Source of the DNA: Mycetocola zhujimingii
Lineage (GTDB): Bacteria > Actinomycetota > Actinomycetes > Actinomycetales > Microbacteriaceae
Length of the DNA stretch: 64,000 bases
Direction: 5' to 3'
Assembly: GCF_003065425.1 (NCBI RefSeq)
Contig: NZ_CP026949.1
Location: 1,488,001 to 1,552,000, forward strand
The notes beneath the pieces were generated by a model that was not told the DNA's origin, searched no databases, and saw only the letters and a program-made list of their open reading frames with translations. Shown one piece after another: positions 1-9,969 of the stretch. A program made the position numbers and the translations under genes. Position 1 is the stretch's first letter. Every line of letters begins with the position of its first letter.

Positions 1-652
1 TCACCTCGCGCCGCTGTCGGAGTTCTTCCCACGCCTTGACGGTGCCGTGAGCGCCCATGAGCACGAGCATTGCGCTGATCGCCTCGCCATCGCGAATGAC
101 GACGCGATGAACACCGCGTACCTCACGGGCCTTCGCCTGCACGCCGAGGCGTCCGGCGGCGCCGACGAGAGCCATCGCGCTCTCGTTGCCAGGGCAGGTG
201 ATCTCGAGTGCGGCCGAGCGCCCGGGGTCGGTCAGTGATCCGGCTGCCAGGAAAGCGCCTCGCCAGACCGCAGCGAGTTCCGCTCGTGACCCTGTCGTGA
301 GCCGGTTCGGAAGACCACGAATGGGGCGGCGACGCGCGTCGAGGAGCCCGGTCTGCCTGGCCAGTGTCTCGCCGCCGTCAACAACGCGCACGAGGTAATA
401 CTCACCACGCCGCGATGTCGATGGACTCACCGAGACCACTTCGCTTCGTACACCGTAGAGTTCGGCAAGCGCTTTCCGCACCCGCCTGGCGAGGTGCGGG
501 GTATCGAGTTCGCTCTCAATGGCGATACGGCTGGAGATCAGGTGAAGCCCACCGCTGAAGCGCAGGGTGGATGTCAGCTCAGCGGCGCGTACCGTTGTCT
601 TCTCTTCAACGATGTTGGCCAATTCTTCTTTGACCTCAGCAGTCAGTGCCAA
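1..652 (-). CDS. whiA: WhiA-family DNA-binding protein, 5' part only
   Basis: About 217 codons of the N-terminal part are visible and the gene runs off the left edge, so the C-terminal helix-turn-helix region is missing. The protein begins MALTAEVKEELANI and carries the N-terminal degenerate LAGLIDADG-like domain of WhiA (FSGGLHLISSRIAIESELDT). WhiA is a conserved Gram-positive regulator, linked in Streptomyces to sporulation and division genes. I chose the TTG start at 652 because an AAAGGA Shine-Dalgarno lies just upstream and the family normally starts MALT. An in-frame ATG at 670 lacks such a site. It lies 65 bp downstream of rapZ on the same strand. The usual intervening gene yvcK is absent. 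Confidence 0.9.
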   Translation of the reverse strand, partial: MALTAEVKEELANIVEEKTTVRAAELTSTLRFSGGLHLISSRIAIESELDTPHLARRVRKALAELYGVRSEVVSVSPSTSRRGEYYLVRVVDGGETLARQTGLLDARRRPIRGLPNRLTTGSRAELAAVWRGAFLAAGSLTDPGRSAALEITCPGNESAMALVGAAGRLGVQAKAREVRGVHRVVIRDGEAISAMLVLMGAHGTVKAWEELRQRREV

Positions 653-717
653 GCGGGATCCTTTTCTCATCAGTGTTTGTCGTGTGTGCGCCTGGCCGTG
701 GCCGTTGACGCTGTGGC

Positions 718-1596
718 TTATTCTTTGCCGAGGTCGCGGTGCTTGACGTTGACGGCGACTCCGGGGAGTTCCTTCAACTTGTCAGCGAGTGCGTTCGCGA
801 TCGCGACCGAACGATGTTTGCCGCCGGTGCAGCCGATGGCGAAGGTCGCAAATCGTTTGCTCTCGTGCTGGTAGCCGTTCAGAACTGGCGCGAGGGCCTG
901 TGCATACGCGTCGGTAAACTCCGACGCGCCCGGCTGACCGAGTACGTACTCGCGAACCTCGGGGTCGAGTCCAGTATGCGCCCGCAACTCGGGAACCCAA
1001 AACGGGTTGGGCAGGAACCGCGCGTCAGCGATCATGTCAGCGTCGAATGGCGCCCCGTACTTGAAGCCGAAACTCATGATCGTGAGCTTCACGCCTGGGG
1101 TCCCCTCGGCGGCGAAGAGCTCGGCAACGCTGTTCGCGAGCTGGTGCACATTGAGGTCAGACGTATCGATCACAATGTCGCTTGACTCGCGGATGGTGGC
1201 GAGCCGCGCCCGTTCGGTCGCTATGCCGTCGAGGATCGTGCCTCCACCCTGGAGCGGATGCGGCCGGCGAACGGCGTCGAAGCGTCGCACGAGTGCCGAA
1301 TCAGTCGCGTCGAGGAAGATCACCCTGAGCTTTGTTCCGTCGCGGAGCGACTGGATCATCTGCTGCAGGTCGGTGAAGAAATCCCGACCGCGGACATCGA
1401 CGACCGCGGCGATCCGCGGGAGTGCGCCCTCCGCGTGGCCTGCGAGGTCGACGAGGGGGCGCAGCATCTGCGGGGGAAGGTTGTCGACCACGTACCAGTC
1501 GAGATCCTCGAGCGCGTTGGCGACCGTGGATCGTCCGGCTCCGGACATCCCCGTCACAATCAGGACTTCCTGGTTCGGACTCGCTTCGTCTGGCAC
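718..1596 (-). CDS. rapZ: RNase adapter / nucleotide-binding protein RapZ (YvcJ)
   Basis: 292 aa, the normal family length. A P-loop GMSGAGRST lies at residues 16-24, a VVDVRGRDF strand follows around residue 80, and the conserved C-terminal GCTGGKHRSV motif is at about 255-264. RapZ binds ATP/GTP and, in E. coli, hands the sRNA GlmZ to RNase E; the actinobacterial role is not settled. The GTG start is preceded by GGAGAG. The gene follows uvrC and precedes whiA, the usual uvrC-rapZ-(yvcK)-whiA order of Gram-positives but without yvcK. Confidence 0.93.
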   Translation of the reverse strand: MPDEASPNQEVLIVTGMSGAGRSTVANALEDLDWYVVDNLPPQMLRPLVDLAGHAEGALPRIAAVVDVRGRDFFTDLQQMIQSLRDGTKLRVIFLDATDSALVRRFDAVRRPHPLQGGGTILDGIATERARLATIRESSDIVIDTSDLNVHQLANSVAELFAAEGTPGVKLTIMSFGFKYGAPFDADMIADARFLPNPFWVPELRAHTGLDPEVREYVLGQPGASEFTDAYAQALAPVLNGYQHESKRFATFAIGCTGGKHRSVAIANALADKLKELPGVAVNVKHRDLGKE

Positions 1597-1650
1597 TGTT
1601 CACTCTCCGATTGGCCCGATGGGACGTTGCCCTCTGGCTGGACTTCCAGC

Positions 1651-3564
1651 CTACCGACTGTTGGCGCGCTGGCGGTCCCGGAGGGTGTCTGCGATGGTCT
1701 GCGCGAGCGCGGGTCCGACCCCCTTCACAGCGGCAATAGCCTCCGGGGTCGCCTCGCGCATTGCCGCAACCGATCCGAAGTGAACCAGGAGCGCCTTCAC
1801 GCGAGCGGGCCCGAGGCCGGGAATCTCTGTGAGCACGCTGGTGATGTCGCGCTTGCGTTTGGTGCGCTGGTAGGTGATCGCGAACCTGTGCGCTTCGTCT
1901 CTCACCCGCTGCAGGAGGAAGAGCGCCTCGGAGTTGCGCGGGAGGATGACGGGATAGTCGTTGTCGGGGAGCCAGATCTCCTCGAGTCGTTTCGCCATGC
2001 CCACCAGCTGGATGTCTGTCCGCCCCGACTCCTGGAGGGCGCGTTGGGCGGCCTGCACCTGGGGCTGGCCGCCGTCGACGATAAGCAGTTGCGGCGGGTA
2101 CGCGAACTTCTTTCGTTTCACGTCGTCAGCGACGATCCCGTCCGCTGTTGGGTCAGATTCCGGATCAACGGTTTCAGGGGTTGTGAGGTACGCCAGCCGT
2201 CGGCTCAGGACCTGGTAGATCGAGTCGGTGTCGTCCGTGGACGACGCGATGCTGAATCGGCGGTACTGGTCCTTCCGCGCGAGGCCGTCTTCGAAGACGA
2301 CCATCGACGCCACGATGTTGGTTCCCGAGAGATGCGAGACGTCGAAGCACTCGATCCTGAGGGGCGCCTGTTCCATCCCGATCGCTTCCTGGATGTCGGT
2401 CAGCGCCTGGGAGCGGGCGACGAAATCGGCCGTCCTCCGCATCTTGTAGAGCTGCAGCGCGTTTTTTGCGTTGAGATTCGCCGTCTGCATCAGCGCGGCC
2501 TTCTCTCCGCGCTGGGCGGTCTTGAGCCGGACACGACCTTTGCCACGGATGCCGGCGAGCCAGGTTTCGAGTTCGTCGGCGTCTTCGGGGAGTTCCGGGA
2601 CCAGAACCTCCCTGGGCACGTCGGTGGCAGAGCCGTCGTACGCGCGTTGAAGGATGCTATCGACGAGTTCCCCGGTCGACAGGTCGAGTTCCTTGTCGAC
2701 GGTCCACGACCGGACACCGCGGATCCGGCCACCACGAACGATGAACTGCTGGACCGCAGCCGAGAGTTCGTCGTGGACGACGCCGAAGAGGTCAGCGTCC
2801 ACCGAGTCCTTGAGAACAACGGCGCTCTTCTCGAGCACCGCCTCGAGCGCCTGAAGCCGATCGCGATACCTGGCAGCGTTCTCGTAGTCCTGCCGTGCCG
2901 CAGCGTCTTTCATTTTGCGGGTGGCATCCGTGACGAAGCGACGATCGTGACCGGCCATGAAGCTCACGAAGTCATCGACCATCGCCCGGTGCTCTTCGAG
3001 CGTCACCTTGCCTGAGCATGGTCCACCGCAGCGTCCGATCTGCCCGGGGAAGCATGGCTTGCCCGACTGCATGGCCCGTTTGTAGCTGGAGTCGGAGCAG
3101 GTGCGGATCGGGAACGCCTTGATCATCAGATCGATCGTGTCGTGAACCGCCCAGATCTTCGGATACGGGCCGAAGTACCTGGCGCCCTTGATCCGCGGGT
3201 TGCGGGTGACGAGAACGCGCGGAGCCTCGTCGGCGAGGGTGATCGCCATGTATGGGTAGGTCTTGTCATCGCGGAACTTGACGTTGAACGGCGGATCGAA
3301 CTCCTTGATCCACGTGTACTCGAGCTGGAGTGCCTCAATGTCGCTCCCGACAACGGTCCACTCCACGCTGGACGCGGTCGTGACCATGCGGCGGGTTCGC
3401 TCGTGCAACGTGTGCAGCGGCGCGAAATAATTGCTCAGTCGCGCCCGGAGATTCTTCGCCTTGCCGACGTAGAGCACCCGGGATGTCTCGTCTCGAAATC
3501 GATACACCCCGGGGCTCGTCGGAATTTCGCCCGGTTTGGGGCGGTAGCTCAGTGGTGGTGCCAC
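1651..3564 (-). CDS. uvrC: UvrABC system protein C (excinuclease subunit)
   Basis: 637 aa. It makes both incisions around a lesion in nucleotide excision repair. The GIY-YIG nuclease domain is at about residues 15-95 (PGVYRFRDE, then [17 protein letters not shown]). A UvrB-interacting UVR motif sits around 205-245. The RNase H-like domain contains [20 protein letters not shown], and a double helix-hairpin-helix is at the C-terminus ([22 protein letters not shown]). The GTG start at 3564 abuts the TAG of uvrA with no gap, so the two are almost certainly translated from one mRNA. The damage promoter upstream of uvrA would then also control uvrC. Confidence 0.97.
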   Translation of the reverse strand: MAPPLSYRPKPGEIPTSPGVYRFRDETSRVLYVGKAKNLRARLSNYFAPLHTLHERTRRMVTTASSVEWTVVGSDIEALQLEYTWIKEFDPPFNVKFRDDKTYPYMAITLADEAPRVLVTRNPRIKGARYFGPYPKIWAVHDTIDLMIKAFPIRTCSDSSYKRAMQSGKPCFPGQIGRCGGPCSGKVTLEEHRAMVDDFVSFMAGHDRRFVTDATRKMKDAAARQDYENAARYRDRLQALEAVLEKSAVVLKDSVDADLFGVVHDELSAAVQQFIVRGGRIRGVRSWTVDKELDLSTGELVDSILQRAYDGSATDVPREVLVPELPEDADELETWLAGIRGKGRVRLKTAQRGEKAALMQTANLNAKNALQLYKMRRTADFVARSQALTDIQEAIGMEQAPLRIECFDVSHLSGTNIVASMVVFEDGLARKDQYRRFSIASSTDDTDSIYQVLSRRLAYLTTPETVDPESDPTADGIVADDVKRKKFAYPPQLLIVDGGQPQVQAAQRALQESGRTDIQLVGMAKRLEEIWLPDNDYPVILPRNSEALFLLQRVRDEAHRFAITYQRTKRKRDITSVLTEIPGLGPARVKALLVHFGSVAAMREATPEAIAAVKGVGPALAQTIADTLRDRQRANSR

Positions 3565-6456
3565 CTATCCGGCCTTACGCGCCTGAACCTGTTCGGCCTC
3601 GAGTACTTCGTTGAGGTAGAACCCCGTGTGGCTCTTCTTGACCTTCGCGATCTTCTCGGGGGTGCCTGTCGCGAGCACACGCCCGCCGCCGGCGCCACCC
3701 TCGGGGCCGATGTCGATGATCCAGTCGGCAGACTTGATCACGTCGAGGTTGTGCTCGATGACGATGACGGTGTTGCCCTTGTCGACGAGGCTGTTCAGTA
3801 CGAGGAGGAGCTTCCGCACGTCTTCGAAGTGCAAGCCTGTCGTTGGCTCGTCGAGGACGTAGATGCTCCTGCCGTTTGTGCGTTTCTGCAGCTCGGTCGC
3901 CAGCTTCACGCGCTGCGCTTCTCCACCGGACAGCGTCGTCGCGCTCTGGCCGAGCCGGACGTAGCCGAGTCCGACCTCGACGAGGGTCTTGAGGAAACGG
4001 TGGATCGAGGTGATGGCCTCGAAGAACTCAGCGGCCTCCGCGATCGGCATGTCGAGTACCTCGGCGATGTTCTTGCCCTTGTAGTGCACCGACAGGGTTT
4101 CGCGGTTGTACCGCGCTCCCCCGCAGACCTCACAGGCGACGTAAACATCGGGCAGGAAGTTCATCTCGATCTTGATCGTGCCGTCACCGGAGCACGCCTC
4201 GCAGCGGCCGCCCTTGACGTTGAAGCTGAACCGGCCGGGCAGGTAGCCGCGCGCCTTCGCCTCGGTGGTTTCGGAGAACAGGGTGCGGATGCGATCGAAC
4301 ACGCCGGTGTAGGTCGCCGGGTTGGACCGCGGTGTGCGACCGATCGGCGCCTGGTCGACGTGGATCACCTTGTCGAGCTGGTCGAGCCCCGTGACGCGCG
4401 TGTGCTTCCCGGGTACCTTGCGTGCACCGTTGAGTTTGTTCGCGAGAACCCGGTACAGGATGTCGTTGACGAGGGACGATTTGCCGGAGCCGCTCACGCC
4501 GGTGACCGCCGTGAAGGTGCCGAGCGGGAAATCGACGTTGACCTTGCGGAGGTTGTTCGCCTCTGCACCGACGACCGAGATAAGCCGCTCGGGGTCGACC
4601 GGGCGCCTCGTCTCGGGAATCGGGATCTCGCGGCGTCCGGCGAGGTAGTCACCGGTCAGCGATTCGGGGTTCTCGAGCAGGTCTTCGTACGACCCGGAGT
4701 GGACGACGCGACCGCCGTTGACGCCGGCACCTGGTCCGATGTCGACGACCCAGTCAGCCGTGCGGATCGTGTCTTCGTCGTGTTCGACAACGATGAGCGT
4801 GTTTCCGAGGTCGCGGAGGGTGACGAGCGTCTCGATCAGCCGGCGGTTGTCACGCTGGTGCAGACCGATGCTCGGTTCGTCGAGAACGTACAGCACACCG
4901 GTGAGGCCGGATCCGATTTGGGTGGCAAGACGGATGCGCTGTGCTTCGCCGCCGGAGAGTGATCCGGCGGTTCGTGACAGGTTGAGGTAGTTGAGGCCGA
5001 CCTGAATCAAAAAGTCCAGCCGCAGTTTGATCTCGCGCAGCACCTGGGCCGCGATCGCGGACTCGCGGGCGGTCAGTTCCATCTGGTCCATGAAGGCGCG
5101 GGCATCGGTGAGGCTGAGCTCGGCGACCTCAGCGATGTTGGTGCCGTGGATGAGGACGGAGAGGACTTCGGGCTTGAGGCGCTGGCCGTTGCACACGGGG
5201 CACGGAATCTCCCGGAGGTACTCGCCCCACCTGGCGCGCTGCACATCGGTTTCGGCCTGGGCGTACTGGCGCTCGATGTACGGCATCACCCCTTCGAAGC
5301 CCGAGGTGTAACTGACCTCGCGGCCGTAACGGTTCTTCCACTTGACCTTGACCTTGAAGTTCTCGCCGCGGAGGACAGCCTCCTGGACCTTCTTCGGAAG
5401 GTCAGCCCATGGCGTCCGCAGGGAGAAATCGAGGTCGCGGGAAAGCCCGTCGAGCAGCTTCTCGTAGTACTGGTAAAGGCCCTTGCCCTGCGTGGTCCAC
5501 GGGATGATGACACCCTCGTCGATGCTGAGGCTCGGGTCGCCGATGAGGAGGTCGGCGTCGACGGACATCCGAGTGCCGAGGCCGGAGCACTCGGGGCATG
5601 CTCCGAACGGAGCGTTGAAGCTGAACGTGCGCGGCTCGATCTCGGTGAGCTGGATCGGGTGGTTGTTCGGGCACGACAGCTTCTCGCTGAAGGTGCGAAC
5701 CGCGTCTGGTCCTTCTTCGTCGACGAGCTTGATCTCTACGAGCCCGTCGGTGAGGCGCAGCGCGGTCTCGAGCGAATCGGTCAGTCGGCTGAGGGCGTCA
5801 GGGCCGGCGACGAGACGGTCGACGACGACCGAGATGTCGTGCTTGTACGACTTCTTGAGTGTTGGGGGCTCCGAGAGCTGAACCTGCTCGCCGTCGACGA
5901 CGGCGCGGGCGTAGCCGCTCGCTGCCAGTTCCTTGAAGAGGTCGACGAACTCGCCCTTCTTCTGCGAGACCACGGGGCTCATCACCATGTAACGCGTGCC
6001 GGTCTCGAGCTCCATGAGCTGGTCGGCGATCTGCTGAACGGTCTGCCGTTGGATCGGCTCGCCACACTGGGGGCAGTGCGGAACTCCGACTCGCGCCCAC
6101 AGGAGGCGCATGTAGTCGTAGACCTCGGTGATCGTGCCGACGGTCGAGCGCGGGTTGCGGTTCGTAGACTTCTGGTCGATCGACACGGCGGGGCTCAGGC
6201 CCTCGATGAAATCGACGTCGGGTCGATCTACCTGGCCGAGGAACTGACGCGCGTACGCCGAGAGCGACTCGACGTATCTCCGCTGGCCCTCGGCAAAGAT
6301 CGTGTCGAATGCGAGCGACGACTTGCCCGAGCCGGAGAGGCCGGTGAATACCACGAGAGAATCGCGCGGGATGTCAAGATCCACGTTGCGCAGGTTGTGG
6401 ACGCGTGCGCCTCGCACGCTGAGTTTTGACGTTGAATTTACCTTCGATATCGACAC
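3565..6456 (-). CDS. uvrA: UvrABC system protein A (damage-recognition ATPase)
   Basis: 963 aa with the full UvrA layout. The first Walker [10 protein letters not shown] is at 39-47, followed by zinc-binding CPQC/CPEC pairs and the ABC signature [16 protein letters not shown]. The second half has Walker [10 protein letters not shown], zinc cysteines CEAC and CEVC, and [15 protein letters not shown]. It scans DNA and loads UvrB. The GTG start at 6456 lies six bases after a TAGACT -10 element, so the mRNA is predicted leaderless. A TGTCAG box ten bases before the -10 suggests RecA-independent DNA-damage induction. uvrC follows with zero spacing. Confidence 0.97.
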   Translation of the reverse strand: MSISKVNSTSKLSVRGARVHNLRNVDLDIPRDSLVVFTGLSGSGKSSLAFDTIFAEGQRRYVESLSAYARQFLGQVDRPDVDFIEGLSPAVSIDQKSTNRNPRSTVGTITEVYDYMRLLWARVGVPHCPQCGEPIQRQTVQQIADQLMELETGTRYMVMSPVVSQKKGEFVDLFKELAASGYARAVVDGEQVQLSEPPTLKKSYKHDISVVVDRLVAGPDALSRLTDSLETALRLTDGLVEIKLVDEEGPDAVRTFSEKLSCPNNHPIQLTEIEPRTFSFNAPFGACPECSGLGTRMSVDADLLIGDPSLSIDEGVIIPWTTQGKGLYQYYEKLLDGLSRDLDFSLRTPWADLPKKVQEAVLRGENFKVKVKWKNRYGREVSYTSGFEGVMPYIERQYAQAETDVQRARWGEYLREIPCPVCNGQRLKPEVLSVLIHGTNIAEVAELSLTDARAFMDQMELTARESAIAAQVLREIKLRLDFLIQVGLNYLNLSRTAGSLSGGEAQRIRLATQIGSGLTGVLYVLDEPSIGLHQRDNRRLIETLVTLRDLGNTLIVVEHDEDTIRTADWVVDIGPGAGVNGGRVVHSGSYEDLLENPESLTGDYLAGRREIPIPETRRPVDPERLISVVGAEANNLRKVNVDFPLGTFTAVTGVSGSGKSSLVNDILYRVLANKLNGARKVPGKHTRVTGLDQLDKVIHVDQAPIGRTPRSNPATYTGVFDRIRTLFSETTEAKARGYLPGRFSFNVKGGRCEACSGDGTIKIEMNFLPDVYVACEVCGGARYNRETLSVHYKGKNIAEVLDMPIAEAAEFFEAITSIHRFLKTLVEVGLGYVRLGQSATTLSGGEAQRVKLATELQKRTNGRSIYVLDEPTTGLHFEDVRKLLLVLNSLVDKGNTVIVIEHNLDVIKSADWIIDIGPEGGAGGGRVLATGTPEKIAKVKKSHTGFYLNEVLEAEQVQARKAG

Positions 6457-6484
6457 CCCTCGAGTCTACGATGACCCACTGACA
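6457..6484 (-). promoter_or_regulatory. PafBC-type (RecA-independent) damage promoter of uvrA, leaderless
   Basis: Read on the minus strand: TGTCAGTG (6484-6477), then 8 bases, TAGACT (6468-6463), 6 bases, and the GTG start at 6456. This fits tTGTCRgtg-N8-TAnnnT, the RecA-independent DNA-damage promoter described in mycobacteria and bound by PafBC. The same ATGTCAGTGG-N7-TAGACTCGA string occurs upstream of uvrB. The six-base gap puts the predicted transcription start on the first base of the start codon. Confidence 0.75.
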
Positions 6485-6514
6485 TGAAGCTGGGCACGGG
6501 GGCACAATGAGACA
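6479..6514 (+). promoter_or_regulatory. Putative leaderless promoter of the pcm-type gene
   Basis: CTGACA at 6479-6484 (one mismatch to TTGACA) is followed after 18 bases by CACAAT at 6503-6508, then six bases and the ATG at 6515. There is no Shine-Dalgarno. The -35 is the reverse complement of the TGTCAG box of uvrA, so the two divergent promoters would share it. The -10 is only a 4/6 match, so this call is tentative. Confidence 0.35.
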
Positions 6515-7183
6515 ATGGACGACTTTCGTCAGCGCCGCGAACGTATGGTGGCCGAGCAACTTCAGGCTCGGGGTATTCGCGACTCACGGGTGCTCGATGC
6601 CATGCGCCGGGTCCCGCGGGAGGCGTTCGTGCGGGAGCGGGCAGAGGCCAGCGCATACGAAGACCACCCACTGCCGATCGATGCCGGGCAGACGATCTCC
6701 CAGCCGTACATCGTCGCTCTCACCCTCGAGGCCGCCGAACTCGGTGAGAATGACACGGTGCTCGACGTCGGGACGGGGTCTGGCTACGCCGCAGCCGTCG
6801 CCGCCGAGCTGGCGCACAGCGTCGTGTCGATCGAGCGCCACGCGGAACTCGCCGAGTCCGCCGCCGCCGTCCTTGGTCGGTTGGGCTATGACAACGTGAC
6901 GGTCGTCGTCGGCGACGGGACAAACGGGTATCCGCCTGCCGCTCCGTACGACGCGATCGTCGCCGCTGCCGCTGCTCCGGAGATTCCCTCCCCGTGGGCA
7001 GACCAGCTTGCCGATGGCGGACGAATCATCATGCCCATCGGCGAGCCGCGCTTCGGCCAGATGCTTACCAGGGCCATACGGGGGCATGACGGCCGGCTCC
7101 AGCTGGAGCAACTCTGTGCGGTCACCTTCGTGCCGCTCATCGGTGATCACGGGGTCCACGAGCATCCCACGGAAGAGGAGTGA
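6515..7183 (+). CDS. pcm: Protein-L-isoaspartate O-methyltransferase
   Basis: 222 aa, a typical length. It carries the PCMT hallmarks: AFVRERAEASAYEDHPLPI followed by GQTISQPYIVA in the N-terminal third, then SAM-binding motif I LDVGTGSGYAAAVAAEL. The enzyme transfers a methyl group from SAM to isoaspartyl residues in aged proteins and so starts their repair. It is monocistronic, divergent from uvrA and convergent with uvrB (44 bp between stops). The ATG lies six bases after a CACAAT -10-like element and has no ribosome site, which suggests a leaderless message. Confidence 0.92.
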   Translation: MDDFRQRRERMVAEQLQARGIRDSRVLDAMRRVPREAFVRERAEASAYEDHPLPIDAGQTISQPYIVALTLEAAELGENDTVLDVGTGSGYAAAVAAELAHSVVSIERHAELAESAAAVLGRLGYDNVTVVVGDGTNGYPPAAPYDAIVAAAAAPEIPSPWADQLADGGRIIMPIGEPRFGQMLTRAIRGHDGRLQLEQLCAVTFVPLIGDHGVHEHPTEEE

Positions 7184-7227
7184 CCGCTCCCCCGCGGATT
7201 CTCGAGCTGACGCCCGCTCTGACAGCC

Positions 7228-9294
7228 CTAGAGGTGGCCGGCCTTCTCCATCTGGCGGAGGTCGCGCTTGAGATCGGAGAGCTCATCACGGAGCCGCGCC
7301 GCGAGCTCGAACTTGAGCTCCGCCGCTGCCGTGAGCATCTGATCGTTGAGATCGGCGATGATCGACTCCAGCTGATCGGCTCCCTCTGCCGCGATCCCCT
7401 CGCGCCTGAGGTTGGGCGTCGGGCTCTTTTTCTTCTTCGAGTCGCGACCGGCAAGCATCTGCGCGGTGTCTGCGCCTTCCCTCGCGAGCACCTCAGTGAT
7501 GTCGGCGATTCGCTTGCGAAGCGGTGTCGGGTCGATGCCGTGTTCGAGGTTGTACGCGACCTGCGTCTCGCGGCGCCTCGTCGTCTCCTCGATCGCGCGC
7601 TTCATCGAGTCGGTGAGGACGTCCGCGTACATGTGAACCTCACCGGAGACGTTTCGAGCCGCACGGCCAATGGTCTGGATGAGGGAGGTGGATGACCGCA
7701 GGAATCCTTCTTTGTCTGCGTCGAGGATGGCAACGAGCGAGACCTCGGGCAGGTCGAGTCCTTCACGGAGCAGGTTGATGCCGACGAGCACGTCGTAGAT
7801 GCCCGCTCGCAACTCGCTCAGCAGCTCCACCCGACGCAGCGTGTCGACGTCGGAGTGCAGGTAACGGACCCTGACTCCCGCTTCTGTGAGGAAGTCGGTC
7901 AGCTCTTCGGCCATCTTCTTCGTCAGTGTTGTGACGAGGACGCGCTCGTCGCGAGCGGCGCGAATCCGGATCTCTTCGAGGAGGTCGTCGATCTGTCCTT
8001 GGGACGGCTTGACGATGATCTGGGGATCGACGAGACCGGTCGGCCTGATGATCTGCTCGACGATTCCGTCGGCGATGCCCATTTCGTATCGCCCGGGGGT
8101 TGCCGAGAGGTACACGGTCTGCCCGACTCGGTCTTTGAACTCATTCCACTTCAGCGGGCGGTTGTCGAGGGCGCTCGGCAACCGGAAGCCGTGCTCGACC
8201 AGGGTGCGCTTGCGCGACGAGTCACCTTCATACATGGCGCCGATCTGCGGCACCGTCACGTGTGACTCGTCGATCACGACGAGGAAGTCGTCGGGGAAGT
8301 AATCGATCAGGCAGTGCGGGGCCTCGCCGGGCGCACGCCCCTCCATGTGCCGTGAGTAGTTCTCGATCCCGGAACAGAACCCGATCTGCTGCATCATTTC
8401 AAGGTCGAAGTTGGTGCGCATGCGCAGCCGCTGAGCCTCGAGGAGTTTGCCCTGGCGCTCGAGCTCTGCGAGGCGCACTTCCAGTTCTTCCTGGATGCTG
8501 ACGATGGCACGCTGCATCACGTCGGTACTCGCGACATAGTGGGAGCCGGGGAAGATCGACACGTTGTCGAGCTTTTTGACCACGTCTCCGGTGAGCGGGT
8601 GGAGGGAGTAAAGACCCTCGACCTCGTCTCCGAACATCTCGATCCGGATCGCGAGTTCTTCGTACACGGGGATGATCTCGATGGTGTCGCCGCGGACACG
8701 GAAATTGCCGCGCGAGAAGTCGACGTCATTGCGGTTGTACTGCATTGAGATGAATTTGCGAATCAGCCAGTCGCGGTCGACGCGCATGCCGACCTGCAGC
8801 GCCATCATGGCGTCAAGGTACTGCTCGGGTGTGCCCAGGCCGTAAATGCACGACACCGTGGAAACCACAATGACGTCCCGCCTGCTCAGGAGTGAGTTCG
8901 TCGTCGAGTGCCTCAGCCGCTCGACCTCTGCGTTGACCGATGAGTCTTTTTCGATGAACGTATCGGTCTGCGGAACGTAGGCCTCTGGCTGGTAATAGTC
9001 GTAGTACGAGACAAAGTACTCGACGGCGTTGTTGGGCATGAGCTCGCGAAACTCATTGGCGAGCTGCGCGGCGAGGGTCTTGTTGTGAGCGAGGACGAGG
9101 GTCGGCCGCTGCACCGCCTCGACGAGCCACGCGGTGGTTGCAGACTTACCGGTTCCTGTCGCACCGAGGAGCACGACATCGGTCTCACCCGCGTTGATCC
9201 GAGCGCTCAGTTCGGCTATCGCTTTGGGCTGGTCGCCCGATGGCGTGTACTCACTGACGACTTCGAAGGGGTGAACAGCGCGGGTTTTTGCCAT
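7228..9294 (-). CDS. uvrB: UvrABC system protein B (excinuclease helicase subunit)
   Basis: 688 aa. Walker A GATGTGKS is at about 44-51. The damage-verifying beta-hairpin is marked by [20 protein letters not shown], the helicase core by [20 protein letters not shown] and QTIGRAARN, and a C-terminal UVR motif binds UvrC. It verifies damage after UvrA loading. The ATG start lies six bases after TAGACT, whose last bases overlap the coaE stop codon. uvrB therefore has its own leaderless promoter despite being only 9 bp from coaE. Confidence 0.97.
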   Translation of the reverse strand: MAKTRAVHPFEVVSEYTPSGDQPKAIAELSARINAGETDVVLLGATGTGKSATTAWLVEAVQRPTLVLAHNKTLAAQLANEFRELMPNNAVEYFVSYYDYYQPEAYVPQTDTFIEKDSSVNAEVERLRHSTTNSLLSRRDVIVVSTVSCIYGLGTPEQYLDAMMALQVGMRVDRDWLIRKFISMQYNRNDVDFSRGNFRVRGDTIEIIPVYEELAIRIEMFGDEVEGLYSLHPLTGDVVKKLDNVSIFPGSHYVASTDVMQRAIVSIQEELEVRLAELERQGKLLEAQRLRMRTNFDLEMMQQIGFCSGIENYSRHMEGRAPGEAPHCLIDYFPDDFLVVIDESHVTVPQIGAMYEGDSSRKRTLVEHGFRLPSALDNRPLKWNEFKDRVGQTVYLSATPGRYEMGIADGIVEQIIRPTGLVDPQIIVKPSQGQIDDLLEEIRIRAARDERVLVTTLTKKMAEELTDFLTEAGVRVRYLHSDVDTLRRVELLSELRAGIYDVLVGINLLREGLDLPEVSLVAILDADKEGFLRSSTSLIQTIGRAARNVSGEVHMYADVLTDSMKRAIEETTRRRETQVAYNLEHGIDPTPLRKRIADITEVLAREGADTAQMLAGRDSKKKKSPTPNLRREGIAAEGADQLESIIADLNDQMLTAAAELKFELAARLRDELSDLKRDLRQMEKAGHL

Positions 9295-9322
9295 ACTTCG
9301 AGTCTAGGCACCGCCACTGACA
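9295..9322 (-). promoter_or_regulatory. PafBC-type damage promoter of uvrB, leaderless
   Basis: On the minus strand TGTCAGTG (9322-9315) is followed by 8 bases, TAGACT (9306-9301), 6 bases and ATG at 9294. Box sequence, spacing and the TAGACTCGA string are the same as at uvrA, although the bases between them differ. The site sits inside the 3' end of coaE; the -10 overlaps its TAG stop. Confidence 0.75.
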
Positions 9323-9945
9323 TCGGAGGCCCCACGGCCCTCCCGCGATTTTGCCGAGAGCGAAGCCCACAGGTCGTCGACCTGCGCGAGGGTTTCGTCG
9401 AGCGCCCCGTCGGTGTCGATCACCACGTCGGCGAGAGCGAGTCTCTCCTCGTCGCTCGCCTGCGCAGCGATCCGCCGCTCGGCTTCCTCCCGAGTCATCC
9501 CCCTGAGAGAGATGAGCCGTTCGGTCCTGGTCTCGGCACGTGCCTGGGCAACCACGATGAGGTCGTAGGAATGCGGCAGGTTCGCCTCGGCCAGGAGGGG
9601 GACGTCGTAGACGACGATGGCGTCGGGGTTTGCGTTCGCGGCGTGCGAGATACGGTCCTTCGTCAGGCGCCGGACCGCCGGGTGGACGATGCCGTTCAGG
9701 GTAGCGAGGGCGGCGGGATCGGAGAACACAATCGCTCCGAGGGCTGCGCGGTCGAGCCGGCCATCATCCGTCAGGACCTCATCGCCGAAGGATGCCGTGA
9801 TCGCCTCGAGCGCCGGGGTGCCCGGTTCGACGGCTTCTCGCGCGAGCTGGTCAGCGTCGATGTGGACGGCACCGCGTTCGGCGAGACGTCGGGCGATCGT
9901 TGACTTTCCGGAGCCGATGCCGCCGGTGAGACCGATGAGATACAC
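9304..9945 (-). CDS. coaE: Dephospho-CoA kinase
   Basis: 213 aa. P-loop GLTGGIGSGKST is at 5-16, followed by the typical HIDADQLAREAV and VVYDVPLLAEANL segments. It phosphorylates the 3'-hydroxyl of the ribose of dephospho-CoA, the last step of CoA synthesis. The GTG start is at 9945. The TetR gene ends 24 bp upstream, so the two may be co-transcribed. The rpsA-coaE-uvrB neighbourhood is common in actinobacteria; here the TetR gene intervenes. Confidence 0.95.
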   Translation of the reverse strand: MYLIGLTGGIGSGKSTIARRLAERGAVHIDADQLAREAVEPGTPALEAITASFGDEVLTDDGRLDRAALGAIVFSDPAALATLNGIVHPAVRRLTKDRISHAANANPDAIVVYDVPLLAEANLPHSYDLIVVAQARAETRTERLISLRGMTREEAERRIAAQASDEERLALADVVIDTDGALDETLAQVDDLWASLSAKSREGRGASDVSGGA

Positions 9946-9969
9946 GCGCTGCGAGCGAGGCCTGGTCGC

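Noticed and set aside
572-600. TGTCAG on the plus strand in whiA
   Set aside because: Inside whiA coding sequence, spacing to a -10 is wrong, and no plus-strand gene follows.
1258-3015. 585-codon plus-strand ORF
   Set aside because: It lies antisense to rapZ/uvrC. Its translation is Arg/Asp/Val-rich shadow sequence, a common effect of high-GC coding bias; uvrC on the other strand is certain.
3142-4962. 606-codon plus-strand ORF
   Set aside because: Shadow of uvrA and uvrC; no domain or ribosome site.
6440-6456. Palindromic TCGATATCGA near the uvrA start as a LexA box
   Set aside because: It lies within the coding sequence and lacks the CGAAC-N4-GTTCG form of actinobacterial SOS boxes.
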